In this document: piece after piece, positions 1 to 11,936 of the stretch | Layout of the letters: each line of letters starts with the position of its first letter | Numbering within the stretch: the stretch's first letter is position 1 | From: Fratercula arctica | Taxonomy: Eukaryota > Chordata > Aves > Charadriiformes > Alcidae | Direction: 5' to 3' | Assembly: GCA_947846985.1 (NCBI GenBank) | Contig: CANTUZ010000006.1 | Coordinates: forward strand, 48,155,207 to 48,219,206 | DNA length: 64,000 nt | Notes under the pieces: generated by a model | Told to the model about the DNA's origin: nothing | What the model saw: the letters and a program-made list of their open reading frames with translations, nothing else | The model's database searches: none | Made by a program: the position numbers and the translations under genes

Positions 1-2730
1 GCAGTATCATGTAGAAGCTAAGCCCCAGGTTAACTTTGTTTTCTCCAAAGAGAAGCTGTTCTTCCTTTTGTTTAATGCTGTGCTCATGTATATTCATTAG
101 AGGTATTTTGGACTTCCCAGTCATCTCTTATCCAGCACCTGGGGGGGGAAAACCACAAGCTTCCCCCACCCCCAGAAGCCCCTTAATCACTGAAATTGCT
201 AAGAATGTTATTAAAGAAATGGGGGAAAAAAATCATTCTATGTATATCTTAAAATTTTGGAGCCATACTGTGCAACAACTATAGATTATGAAATTACAGT
301 GAGCAGTTATGATGCTGAAAAAGAATTTAAATGTAGGAATGGAACAAATAGAATTAGGTTACACTGAAAATTCTAGGTATTTGGTTTATGCCCCATGATT
401 TAACTCATCATAACTCCAAGAGACCTAAACATGCATCAAGAAACCACTGTTATAAAGATCTTAAAGTCTGAGACAGCAAGTGTGCCAGGATATGTTTGAA
501 TATCATTGAAGATGTGATTGTAGCATATTTAGGCATAACTCTGCATTATTTATGAGTGCTGGCAGTAATGATGGAACAGGTGAGGCTTTATGTAAAATTG
601 TAGAAAAACACGCTGAAACTTAAGATGAAAGAGTTGTTCAATTTGTGCTACGTCGTCACCACTGAGTTGCTACTTAAAGGAGTTGTGTTAAAACTGGTTC
701 GGGTATGTCAGCCTTAACCCATGTGCCCTTGTAGAATCACAGAAGGAAGTGATATCAAGTGGAATCGGAAAACTTATTCAGACCAAATTTCATTTGTATA
801 TGAGATAATCCAAAGATAACCACAAAAGTGACTGAGGATAGAACTGTGAGGAGCCGTACAGAGCAGCCTCCGAAGAGGCACTGAAGGAGGGATCAGGCTG
901 GCAGGAGGAGAACCATGGCAGAACAGATTAAAAGAAGCAAAGGACTTCTTGAAGTCACTATTCTATTTTAAAAGTTCATTGTTGATTAATCGCTGTAGCA
1001 GCTGCAGTAAAAACACATATGTAAGCCATAACACTACTGACTGAGGGTTTAGCAAGTAAATCTGTGTAATCCTCTGAGGACGTCTGTACTGCGTTGCCAC
1101 TTGCTGAGCCACTTACGCTTTCATATGTGTATTGTAGATAAAGATACATAAGAACGGGTGAGTTCAGAGAGAACTCTTAAATAGAATTTCAACCTTTGGC
1201 AAGTTGTTCCACCCAAGACTGTACTGTAGCTTTAAATCTTGAACACTTGGTAGGAATTATTTTCCAGGCATAGTTTAGAGAATTTATTGGATTGAAGCTT
1301 TCAGAAGCAGCCTAATGCAAGAAGGCTTTAGTTATCTAAAACAATGTGATAGCCCCGTGTGAACTCTGATTTTGGTTTTGTTTTTTTTTTTTATCTCAGG
1401 TTTTTGACATGTTTCATCCTGGCTTAAACCATTGTTTTTCAGGGCGGTGACTGTCAGTCTGTCTTTCCTGTGCTGATGTTTGTGAGGATGAATATCTGTT
1501 AGGTTAACAGACATAACCCGTGTAGTCTGACACAGAAATGTTTATCCCAGTAAAAGGCAACCTGGTAGGACTTTTTTGACCAAAAAAAAAAAAAAAATTG
1601 TCCATTTTTCTTTTTGATTTGTTAAATGCCTTGCTTGGATTGACTTTCTAATTAAGCCTGTTTTTATATTGGGATGTTTATTTCACAGGGAGATTATTTC
1701 CAGTAATGCATCTCAGATAAACAGGTGACGGCAAACCACAGACAAATCCATCGCTAATTCTGGCATTATCAATCACTCTTTAAGATAATGCACAAAATCT
1801 CCCGAGACAAACATCTAACTCTGTTCAGTGTGTTACTGTATGTCAACTGTTGATAGAGAGGCTTTTTAATGATTTTGGATCTGTCATGCTCCGCTTAGAA
1901 TTCTCTAGCTTTTCCACTGATAACTACCGAGGCATAACTGTCATTTGCATGAATGAAAGCTGTAATTATAAATGTACTTATGGCCTGTGTTGAAGTCAGG
2001 AACGTAGAGAGAGATGTTTGCTAATGTGGAAATATAAATAACAGTTATAAATGTTCACTCTTTAGCATAAAAATTATTTTTCAGACCATTTGAGATGCAT
2101 TTTGTTTTTTAAATAATAGGATTAGGAGGTTGAATTTTTAGTATTTACTATGTTGCAGTTAAGTTGTTGATCATATGTTTGGCAAGTAGCCATTTATCAA
2201 ACATGAGAAACAAGTGTGAGAATTGACTTGACACATTTCAGATTTAAAGAAAAATGAAGGCTAGCACCATGGTATCCTCAATCGGTTTTTAATGATTATC
2301 TTTGGATAAACTAATATAGTTTAGGAAAGATACTGTTGTCCTCAAAATGTGAAGTAATTTCTGAGCTAATGAAAAGTTGCAGTTTGTTCTCCATTGGAAA
2401 TTAAAATAACTCCAAAAAAATTCCATGCTTCGTCATGAAATTAAATCTTCTAAGCTTTACCCACCTAATTTTGAAATTTAATTTTGATCCTAAAAGCCAG
2501 CAACCATTGCTTTGTGATCCTCTTTACCCCTTGGGCCCCCTTCCTATGGGACTGGACGCAGTGAAAGCCATGGTGAGGTAGAAATGCTCTTGTCGGGCAC
2601 GAGCAGCCAGCTGAAAGGCTCTCAGCTTTCCATTTCTGCAGTGGGGTGTCTCTGATATGTTTGGAGACTTTCAACCCACTAAATACTTGGCCTTCAGAAA
2701 TGGAACTAGGGTGCTTTCCTGTAAATTATC
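1..2730. other. Unique AT-rich non-coding stretch
   Basis: No gene, RNA gene or recognisable transposon is seen here. Open frames are at most 82 codons and have no domain-like content. Small landmarks are a G8 run at 141-148 facing C-rich runs at 163-173, a T12 run at 1381-1392 and an A16 run at 1582-1597. The composition is typical of intergenic or intronic vertebrate DNA. Confidence 0.75.
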
Positions 2731-3328
2731 CTAGGCTACACTAAAAGAAGCATGGCCAGCAGATCGAGGGAGGTGATTCCGCCCCTCTCCTCCACTCTGG
2801 TGAGACCCTCACCGGCACTGCTGTGTCCGGCTCTGGGACCCTCAACATAAGAAGGACATGGACCTGTTGGAGCAAGTCCAGAGGGAGGGACATCAAAATG
2901 ATCAGAGGGATAGAGCCCCTCTGCTGTGAAGACAGGCTGAGAGAGTTGAGGTTCTTCAGTCTGGAGAAGAGAAGGCTGCAGGGAGACCTTAGAGCCCCTT
3001 CCAGTAGCTAACGGGGGCTACTGGAAGGGGCAGGGAAAGATGGGGAGGGACCCTTGATCAGGGAGTATAGTGATAGGATGAGGGATAACAGTTTTAAACT
3101 GAAAGAGGGTAGATTAGGAAGAAATTTTTTCACTCAGAGTGGTGAAACCCTGGCCCAGGTTGCCCAGAGAGGTGGTCGATGCCCCACCCCTGGAAACATT
3201 CCAGCTCAGGTTGGACGGGGCTCTGAGCAACCTGATCCAGCTGAAGGTGTCCCTGCTCATTGCAGGGGGGTTGGACCAAATAACCTTTAAAGGTCCCTTC
3301 CAACCGAAAATATTCTATGATGCTATGA
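2731..3328 (+). mobile_element. CR1 LINE fragment, 5'-truncated, with 3' end
   Basis: This is the 3' end of a CR1 non-LTR retrotransposon. It starts within the C-terminal part of the reverse-transcriptase ORF (the stretch decoding to EDRLREL and FSLEKRRL at about 2915-2970) and runs through the 3' UTR. The UTR blocks are all recognisable: 'TTTTAAACTGAAAGAGGGTAG' region near 3091-3111, 'GGTTGCCCAGAGAGGTGGT' near 3160, 'GGTCCCTTCCAACC' near 3292, and the 'TTCTATGATGCTATGA' tail. CR1 copies are normally 5'-truncated, as here. The reading frame is broken by several small changes, so it is a dead copy. It contains a perfect 15-bp inverted repeat (2994-3008 / 3017-3031). It shares subfamily-like wording ('AAACCCTGGCCCAGGTTGCCC', 'CTGCTCATTGCAG') with the copy at 9.84 kb. 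Confidence 0.95.
2994..3031. repeat. Perfect 15-bp inverted repeat (hairpin) inside CR1
   Basis: The arms GCCCCTTCCAGTAGC (2994-3008) and GCTACTGGAAGGGGC (3017-3031) are exact reverse complements separated by 8 bases. From memory the CR1 consensus here is only partly self-complementary, so this copy appears to have been changed towards a perfect stem, perhaps by hairpin-templated correction. That last point is inference. Confidence 0.85.
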
Positions 3329-6300
3329 AATTAGGATATGTTCCAGGTAAAGATGATCGGAATATAAAAATATACTAATGTGCAATAATAACGGCACCAA
3401 GGAAAATCTTAAGCTGGCAAGAAGGCACTCAATTTCCATTCAGTTCATATTCACTTGGATAGGAAATCTTTTTCGGCTACCAAAATAAGTAGGCAGTTGG
3501 ATGACTGTAGGAGATGGTGAGATACTCTGAGATATCTTAATTTGCAGCCTGCCCAAATGAAGAGCTGTACTATGATGCTTTCCCAAATGAAGGTATGGAG
3601 TGTATCAGCTGCTTGTTTTGCTGGCATTATTCAAGGGACTTACTAGACTGGAGCAGCCCTTTAGCTAGCCCAGAGGCTTCTGAAATACACTGAGGCCATA
3701 CAGATTTGATAAGTGCATCTCTTTCTTAGTTACTGGAGGAGTGCCTGGTTCCAGTCATGATCCAGAAAGATAATATAAATTAAGGTATTTCCCAAAGATT
3801 TTTGCAGTCTAAGTTACATGTCTTCCCTCTCAAACACCTCATTAATGTGCTTCCAGTGAAGAACACAAAGATCATGCCGCATAATTCCTAATTAATACTC
3901 TCAAGATGAGGCAATTGTCCAATGAAAAATACTTTTCTTGAGTTAAATATGATGAACAAAATGGTGGTGATGTTTGAATATTCGTTTTATTTTTATTATT
4001 GATTCATATTATCCTGCTTCATATCAACAGTGCTTTGCAAGAGTTTGTCATCCGTGTGGTCACGGCAGATGCATTTAGCAGGCTTCTTTTAAAAATGTAC
4101 CTGCTTTGATTTCTGTGGTGTTCATGCTGTAGATGAACTGTAATGAAGCGGGTTAAGTGAGTAACATGGAGGATCTGTTTTATAGCTCCAGTACACCAGA
4201 GGGTGCACTCTGTGTTCTCTCTACTGAAGTTGTCACTGTGGGTAAGTTACTGTAATAAAAGCCAAGAACTAAAAAAGCTTTTTTTTCCTCAGCTAAATAC
4301 TATAAACAAAGGTCACGTAAAAACGTATTGTTTAACTATGCTTCATATTGTCAGCATTGGGATTAATGATCTTCAGTTTTTGTAATGCTACTAAAACTTA
4401 TTTTAACAAAAATGACGTGCAGGCATTCTTTAAAGTATGTTAAAAATAAACAGGGAGTTTACTGTCCTATGACAACTACAACTTAGGTTCCGCTCCTGTG
4501 TTCAATACAGCGTTCCCCACTTTTTTTTTTTTACAATGACAGTTAATGCTGTTTAAAATTGCTTGAGATATGGAGTGCAGAACTTGTTCATATTTTTGGT
4601 GGGATTGTCTTAAATAAAATTGCAGGAGTAATTTAGCGTGTGTTTATTAACTATCAACTTATCTTTGGTGCCTAGACTCTTTGGATTAAATATGCCATTC
4701 ATAAACAGAAGAGATTCAGGGTCATTTTAATTAGGGGCAAGGAACTGAATTGCTGAACTACAAAGTACTGCCTGAATCCCATTTACGGTTCCTTGCAAAC
4801 TTTTCCCAAGAAGCTGTCGCTAAGAAACACCATCAAGTGTGTAGCTGCTCCAGAGCGGCTTCTCCTTCGCCCTTTCTGACACATTCAAAACGTAAAAGAA
4901 AATACTGGTTTTTACCAATGTTTTTAACAGGTATCTGTGTGCTTGCAGTTTTTTTTTTAAAGAATGGGCGGAGAAATACTGGATGTTGTACGAATGAATA
5001 AATTACAGGTCCTTGGAAACACAGGGCTTGTGTTGTCACTTGTGTTTAAAAAGCAGTTTTTGTGACTCAGACTGTTGGAACGATTCCTCAGAACTAAAAA
5101 ATTACTTTTCCAGTTTCCCATTCTAATTGGTTTGATGCATGCGCTGGCAGAATAATTGATTGACACCAAGATCGCTAAGCAAAGAGTGAACTAACAGCAT
5201 CAGATTAATGAAAACATACGGTAATTACAACTGCGGAAAAAACAACTTGCAATTTATAATGTTGCCTTGGGCCAAATAATCAGATGCGTTATCAATGAAC
5301 AATTAGGGTTGATAAAAGTCATCGTGTATGTATAGCATTACCGTGCATAGCCACAGGTGTCTTTTAAATGAAAGATTTATTGGAAGTTTCCCGCCTAGAA
5401 TATGCATGACATGTAAACACATTGTTTATGATAATGAATAAAATCAAATCAATTCCTGCAGAACACTTCATGGCAGAAGATCAAAGTTTATGTATGCTTT
5501 TCATCTATATTCTAAAAAGATTAATTTCATGCCCTTTATTGCATTATATTAATCAGTTTCCCTAATGTGTGTGTTATTAATGAATATTCCTATAATGGCT
5601 GTCAAAATACTGGTATATTAATAATGGAAGTAAAGTATTAAGTTTATGGCATTTTGCAAGAACAGGAAAAAAAAAAAAATTGTGTGACAAAACAGAAGTA
5701 GGAAATACCTACCACATAAAATTTAAAAATCGGTTCCTGAGGACAGGTAGAAGAGCCGAAGTTTTGGGAACTGTATACCTTTGTCTCTCCAATATCCCCA
5801 TTCCTCCAGCGTAGAGTAGAGTGGAAGATATACAGAAGTATATCTCAGCCAGCTTTGACATGGAACCGTGATAGAGAAAATCTAGGGAGAAAGGAAGAAA
5901 TGAAGATGACTATATGGTTCCATTTTAATAACAGAAAACATGCTGTTAGTTATTTTCCAGATCTATTTAAGAAAAAAAAAATGTAGTTTATTAATTTTTC
6001 TTTGAAAGTTTCTGTGATTGCAAAACAGAATTAAAGAACTTGTTTTGTGTATCCTTGTGCAAATACAGAGTATTGTGTGTTTGTGCAAGGGTTACCCATA
6101 AGAAATTGTGGGATTGGGGTCTTGTTTATTTTTAGCAATAAGTTGCACACATAGACTCAAATGTTGAACAAGATAGTGTAACTCCACCTCATGCAGGAAA
6201 TCCTCTCTTACTGAAGTGAATAATAAAGGCTTTAATGTCATTACTGTGACGCAGCTGGGACTGGAACTGGACTCATGAAGCTTTTAGAAAGAGGTGCGAA

Positions 6301-7888
6301 TTATCCTTACCTTCGGCATCATTTAGATGCCCATAATCTTAAGGAATACGATTCTCTAACTTCCAAATCTAGCTTAGCCTTTAATTACATGCAAAACTAT
6401 GCGACCACGGGATCCAGCATTCACTTCAGCGAGGCTGGTATATCTCAATTGCTTGTAACCTCTTCTCCTTGAGTGTTAGACTCTTTATCAGCACCGCCTC
6501 CTAAAGCTTGAACCTTCCTGCAGCAGGACGTGGATATGCTCTGGCAGTAGCCACTGTCTCATCGCAGGAACTGTCCTGCAGCAGTTACCGAGGTTCTGTT
6601 TGTCCTGGAGTCATCGAATTGAAAGATGCAAATTTCAAGGACTCCTGAACAGGATGATGGGTACTGTTACAGTTCCTTCAGGAAATCTTAATGTTTAAAT
6701 GCAAGTGAGCAGTCAAGGCAAAACCAGGGAAGCAAAGAGAAAACTTAAAGAGAACTTAAAAATCACATGAAACTCGTGCTCTGCTTGTAACTCATCACAG
6801 GCACAGTTGTTTTCATGTAAGTGTATCCACAAACTCTGGCAGTGGATCTCCTCATTTAGAAGCCGCAGTCATGTTTGAGTACAGGGATCAACAAAGTGAA
6901 AATAATAATAGATTTTACTTGCCAACTGCGCAATTTAGAGCTGTAATTGCCTTGCACAGAATGTGTAGGTTTTTTTTACTTTTAAGTGGAAGTTCCCAGT
7001 AAAGTGAAAAACCCAAGTCCTTCATTTCTTGTGCTTCCATTTTATCTTCCTGCTGCAAACTTCATTCTTCTGTTCTCAGATCTAGCGTTGAAACATGTCT
7101 GGAAAAAATACTCCTTGAGACATTCGAAAGCCCTTTTTTGTTTCCACATGTTGAACTTTCCCACAAAACAAAAGGAGACTTTCTGCTTCTATAGAAATTT
7201 AAATTCTACTTTTAATGTAAATTTTTGTGGCTTTCAAGATGCTGTGGTACCAGTGGTGATAATGTGGTTGTTTACTCCATTGGCTACTTGATTAATCCTC
7301 ACTTATAATCATAGCTACAGCAATATTCACCTCCTCGAAATAATGTCATTATGCTTTAAACCAGGAATTAGTAAACAACTCACAGCTGTTGTGCAAAATG
7401 TTTATGTAGTAACGCATATTCATGAATATTTCATACAATAACACTTATTAATTTGGGTTTTGCAGAGAAACAACTAAATGATATTTTATAAATTGATGTT
7501 TGGCAAATAACGCAGCTTGGTTTTCCTGGCTGGTGTCAGTGATGTATGGATCCCCTGCATGTACTTTCTCACTGAACGTTGCAAAAAGCTGCTTTGCAGG
7601 ATCTTTCAGTATCGCTGAGGCAAAGGGGTTTTTTTTCATGTGTGTGTTAGGTAGGAAGGGGCTAAAGAATCAAGGTCACAAACTGTAGAACAGGACCTCA
7701 AGGGGTTCATTCTTTTTCCCCGAACGTAGCAAAAATTCTTAGACTCTTCCCACGCAACCAGTTCTTGGTTTCAAATCGTGGAGTTACCAATGGTCGGGAG
7801 CAGTCTGTTCTTACAGCCATACCATGAAACAGATTTTCTTTCCTGATGTATAACTTAAAAGATATAAATCGAAGTCAGCCCTGTTTTG
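3329..7888. other. Unique AT-rich non-coding stretch
   Basis: No gene or clear transposon is seen. Open frames reach 101 codons (6986-7291) without any recognisable domain. It holds a T12 run at 4521-4532, an A13 run at 5667-5679 and the candidate regulatory block at 5170-5650, annotated separately. Confidence 0.7.
5170..5650. promoter_or_regulatory. Candidate enhancer: FOX/SOX/homeodomain motif cluster
   Basis: Within about 480 bases there is a consensus forkhead site TGTAAACA (5412-5419), directly followed by a SOX-like CATTGT (5420-5425). Many TAAT/ATTA homeodomain cores surround them, along with a TALE-like TGTCAAA near 5600. Such dense mixed motif clusters in a gene-poor region are typical of conserved developmental enhancers. 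There is no conservation evidence here, and AT-rich DNA yields TAAT cores by chance, so this is a candidate only. Confidence 0.3.
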
Positions 7889-7955
7889 AGGAGGTTGAAG
7901 CAGATGATTCCCAGGAGGACACAGAAATCTAAATCATTCTAGGATTCCACGATTT
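7889..7955 (+). mobile_element. Degenerate CR1 3'-terminal fragment
   Basis: A short remnant of the CR1 3' tip. The order 'GAGGTTG-AGCAGATGAT', a degraded 'GGTCCCTTCCAACC' block and the 'CTAAATCATTCTAGGATTCCA' tail matches the expected CR1 3' end, ending in the ATTC-type short repeats. It is about 67 bases long and clearly older than the 2.7 kb copy. No coding part remains. Confidence 0.7.
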
Positions 7956-9843
7956 TGTATAGCAAAGCTTCTGCCTCTGCAATTTAAGCCCACTGTTGTT
8001 TGCCTGACGTACGTCTGAGATATGGGGAATAACTTATTCCCTTCATCTTTGTAGCTACCTCTTACATATTTAAATGTCACCGGTCTGGGTCCTCTTGGTC
8101 TGATAACCATTTTAATGAGAAATAGCTGCCTGGAATTTGTTGGTTTAGATGGTGTTTTCCAGACTTTGTGGTTCAACTAACCCACACCTATCATGGAGTA
8201 CTCAAAATTGGGTTGCCTAGAATGTATTGTAACGCTTACCACCAATTAATAGGATGAAAAGCTTAGCTTGTTCTCCAGATAAAATACTATGAATACGACC
8301 CTTTATGATGTCTGTCTTGTCTGACACAGCTGAGGGATACAACTTTTATGATCTGTTGTAATTCTGAGATTTCAGGATTTTTGAAAGAATGGATGCACAA
8401 GCAGCTGTTCAGTATCTTGCATTTGTGCAGGTGGTTATTCTTGCTGAAAATGTAAAAATGTATGTCTTGTCCTAGAACTATGTTCTGTTGCTTCCTTCTC
8501 TGAGACCTAAACTGTATTTCTTTGTCTTGATTATGAAAATGTAAAGTGTGATTCAGTCAAAGGCATTTCTGAAGTCAAAATACGAAATTACTCCTTCCCT
8601 TCTCGCCTACAAGATATGATTGACTGATGAATTGAAATAACCTTGATCCATATCATCTTTCAAGTGCTCATAGGTAGTTTTATAATTCTGATGACTTGAA
8701 AATCAATAAAGTGAAGCAGTTTAAAACGCAATGATCCTTCCGTTCTCCCCTTCCCTGAAAAGGAACAAAGACTAAGTTTACTGAACGCTCCGTGTTTCGA
8801 AACTTTACCTGTCTTCCACAAGTGCTCAGAGGATGTGAATCCACTGAGGTGCTAGACGCTGTCTTTTCTCTCCAGTGGCAGCTGAAAAAAGTTTACAACT
8901 CTTGCCATAAATGAATTGTTGATCTGTCATAAAATTACACAGCTGAGATAACGTATTTTATTTTATTTTTCCAAACAAGCTTGACATCACTGCTGGCACC
9001 TTTAAGATTTCTTCAGTGCTGTGTCAGCCTCGAGGGGGAACAGGACCGTTATACTAGCGAAGTTAATTTCGGTATAACTAGGTTTTGTGGGGTGGTCAGC
9101 AAGTAGAAGCTGTTGCTCAGATCGGTGAGGGCTTCTTCAGTCTTTAATTTTTGGTGCTGCTTTCATTTAGTGCTCCTCCAATGAACTTTTAAAGGGAAGA
9201 AAGCTGTTCCTTAAGCTTTTTCTGCTTAATGCTCACTTAACTAGCAGAACTATGAACCCTGCCCTGTAAGAAATCAGATCTGATTTATTTTTTTTTAATC
9301 TCAATAATTTGATAGAACAATTCTGTGTTTCATGTTGAGGATATAGGCTGGGCTTCACTGACATTTATAAAATCCTGTAAAGCTTTTCAATGGACTTAGA
9401 AGAAAAACAGCTGGGATAGTTAGGCTGCATGACAGCCCCTAAAAGAGGGGAGCAAGGGCAAAGAGGAATAACATGCATAAATTGGAGCATCATTTAAGCT
9501 TTTTCAGAAGTTTTTCAGCACTGTGAGCTCTCTAGTGAGGTAGCCATCTGGATTTTCTGTTCTATACTTCTGAACAACATAAGGCCAGTCCCTACCCAGC
9601 TCCCTGTACTTATTGATTTGGTTTTGCAGGCCGATACAAATTCGTATCTGAATCAGAAAGTTCTGTTATGACTTTCTTTATGCCTAACAGCTCCTAATGG
9701 TTCTTTCTTGTGTGAACTTCTTTTGTTACTTTTTTTTAATGTAAGCTTTGCTATCTAGAGCAGCCAGTCTGTAAGTTTTCCCCAGTTTGTTTGTGTTGTG
9801 TGTCTTAAGTGTTGGTCTCCTGTCACTTGTTCGACTATAAAGA
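7956..9843. other. Unique non-coding stretch
   Basis: Nothing gene-like is seen. There is a (TTTTA)3 run at about 8953-8970 and a small bulged inverted repeat at 9048-9078: GTTATAC pairs with GTATAAC and CGAA with TTCG around a 6-base loop. Confidence 0.7.
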
Positions 9844-10172
9844 GCAGTACTTAAAGGGGGCTTATAAGAAAGATAAAGACAAACTTTTTAGCAGGAGCTG
9901 TTGTGACAGGGCAAGGGGGTAATGGTTTTAAAGTAAAAGAGGGAAGATTAAGACTAGATACAGGGAAGACATTTTTATACGAGGGTGGTGAAACCCTGGC
10001 CCAGGTTGCCCGGAGAGGTGGTTGATGCCCCATCCCTGGAAACATTCCAGGTCAGGTTGGACGGGACTCTGAACAACCTGATCTAGTTGAAGATGCCCCT
10101 GCTCATTGCAGAGGGGTTGAACTAAATGACCTTTAAAGGTCCCTTCCAACCCAAACTATTCTATGATTCTAT
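9844..10172 (+). mobile_element. CR1 LINE 3' UTR fragment
   Basis: This 5'-truncated CR1 copy starts at the 'GCAGTACTTAAAGGGGGCTTA' block and runs to a tail of 'TTCTATGATTCTAT'. It carries the same order of UTR blocks as the 2.73-3.33 kb copy, with close wording ('AAACCCTGGCCCAGGTTGCCC', 'GCTCATTGCAGAGGGGTTG', 'ACCTTTAAAGGTCCC'), so the two look like one subfamily. Only non-coding UTR is present. The minus-strand open frames over it are shadows of the element. Confidence 0.95.
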
Positions 10173-10870
10173 TATTTATCCACACCGTACAGAAAAGAAA
10201 AATGCACTTGGTGATATCAGTCTGGTTATTGGTAGCGTCTCCATGTCTTGGAATCAATGAATTATTCTCATTTAACTATTAACTAAACCATTTAAGCATT
10301 AGCTGATGATTTTGTTGACACATGATTTGTTTTGCTTAGCTTCGTTAACCGTTTCTGTAGTGCTGTGTGCAACGATATACACAAGGATTTCAATCAGCTC
10401 TAGAAAACATGTACGCCCTTGTCAAGTGTTTAAAAAGCTTTTCCTTTTCACTTTACTGAGGGATGTATTATGAATTTGGGATTGGATCAGAAAGTTACAA
10501 GTCAAGATCCTTCATGCTACATTTTTCAATAATTTATACTATTATTCTCCTCTCTTGCCTTCATTTTCCTATTGAAAACACTGAATACAATTGTTAAGTG
10601 TGGTCTTTTTCCCCTTAGCTTCTAATTTAAATATATAACAAACGTAGAGTCACAACATTCCACTTACAGTACTGTAAGGTAGTGTTTTAAAAGAAAAAAT
10701 ACTCTAATGATGGTATTTGATAATCTTTATGGAAAGTCACCAGCCAGATCCATAGAATTTAAAAAGCCTGGGCTTGGTTATAAATGAAAAATATAAAGCG
10801 TTAAAACTTTTTCCTGCTTTACTTCAACCCATTAATGCTAGCAAAATCCCCTTGCAACTCACACATGTTT
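10173..10870. other. Unique AT-rich non-coding stretch
   Basis: No gene, RNA gene or repeat can be supported between the recent CR1 copy and the older minus-strand CR1. Confidence 0.65.
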
Positions 10871-11120
10871 ACATCTTTGAAATACTTGTACGTAGTCATC
10901 AGGAGTCCATTTGGTAATTATTTAGCCAAGCTATGCATATTATTTCTTATACTCTTTCTTCATAAGTTATTCTTTCCATCATCATAATTACCACTTTTGC
11001 AGTCCTCTTCTTGCCTTACAATTTACTAGTCTCTTCCTTGTATACACATAGCTGGAAATGAGTGCATTCTTTGTGTTGTAATTATGCTGCTGTTCTATAA
11101 ATAGGAAATAGTACTTTTTA
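10871..11120 (-). mobile_element. Ancient, highly diverged CR1 fragment
   Basis: Read on the plus strand, the order of blocks matches the reverse complement of an old CR1. There is a 'TTTGAAATACTTG...TCATCA' block (10877-10900), then 'CCAAGCTATGCAT' and 'CTCTTTCTTCATAAG' (10925-10967). After these come 'TTTTGCAGTCCTCTTCTTG' and 'CTTCCTTGTATAC'. In old CR1 families this region encodes the C-terminal end of the reverse transcriptase ORF. Divergence is high and no frame survives. It is an old insertion, probably predating the main avian CR1 waves. The match is from memory of the consensus. Confidence 0.6.
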
Positions 11121-11726
11121 AATTCATCATGTGCTTCTGCATCTTTTCAGCAGTCATTTGGAAAGGAAAAATATTCATATGTAGTTACTGCATATTGTTA
11201 TAGACAGCTTGGGCTTGCAGTATTTATCTTCCTCCCCAGTGAGAAAAGTGTCTTGGCTTATTTTTCCACATTTCTTTTTTAAAAAGCGAAGCAATTACAA
11301 CGAATAATTATAAAATTTAATAGAACAAGAGGATCTCCCAGCCCCGTAGATAGATAGTCCTTTTCTTTTTTCCTTGGTTCTTAAAATATGTAAATAAGCA
11401 GGGGACATCCTGCAGCTGTTTTTGATAGCTTTTGGTGTCACCAAGAAAATCTCAACATTATTATAATGTGTGACCTATATACAGTGGAAAGGTGATGTTT
11501 CAGCTCTTCTGGCTGGAAAGCTTGACTTGTGTGACAGCCATGTCTTAAAGATCCAATGAATAATAATAATAATAAAAAAAGGTTTTATGGGCAGCTAGCC
11601 ATGGTGAAATTCAGTCAAATGTTTTAAAAGCAATTGAACAAAAAACAAACACTGTCCTTATTCCATATATAACTTAGACTAATTATGCTCTGCATACATA
11701 TGCCTCTGGAAAAGGGGAAACATAAC
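11121..11726. other. Unique non-coding stretch with a small AAT microsatellite
   Basis: It contains (AAT)5 at 11559-11573 followed by A7, and otherwise no recognisable feature. Confidence 0.65.
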
Positions 11727-11936
11727 CACCATTTTTAAAAAGGGGGAAAAAGGAAGACACGGAGAACTACAGGCCGGTCAGTCTCACCGCTCTGCCTGGC
11801 AAAATCATGGAGCAGATTCTCCTCAAAACTATGCTAAGACACATGGCAAACGAGGGGGTGATGGGTGAAAGCCAACCAAGGCCAAGTTGGAACTAGATGA
11901 TCTTTAAGGTCCCTTCCAACTCTAACCATTCTATGA
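11727..11936 (+). mobile_element. CR1 LINE, internally deleted: RT segment joined to 3' tip
   Basis: The first part (to about 11873) is the N-terminal region of the CR1 reverse-transcriptase domain. It decodes to the typical [20 protein letters not shown], continues LRHM, and stops after GESQ. It is joined directly to the last about 60 bases of the element ('AAGTTGGAACTAGATGATCT', 'GGTCCCTTCCAACTC', 'CATTCTATGA'). Most of the RT domain and the 3' UTR between these points are missing, more than 1 kb judging by the usual CR1 layout. The frame up to the junction has no stop, so decay since insertion has been modest. A frame cannot continue past the junction into useful protein. Confidence 0.9.

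Noticed and set aside
9048..9078. loxP-like site
   Set aside because: Only an 8-base word is shared with loxP and the arm/spacer layout differs, so it is chance resemblance. The hairpin itself is reported as an observation.
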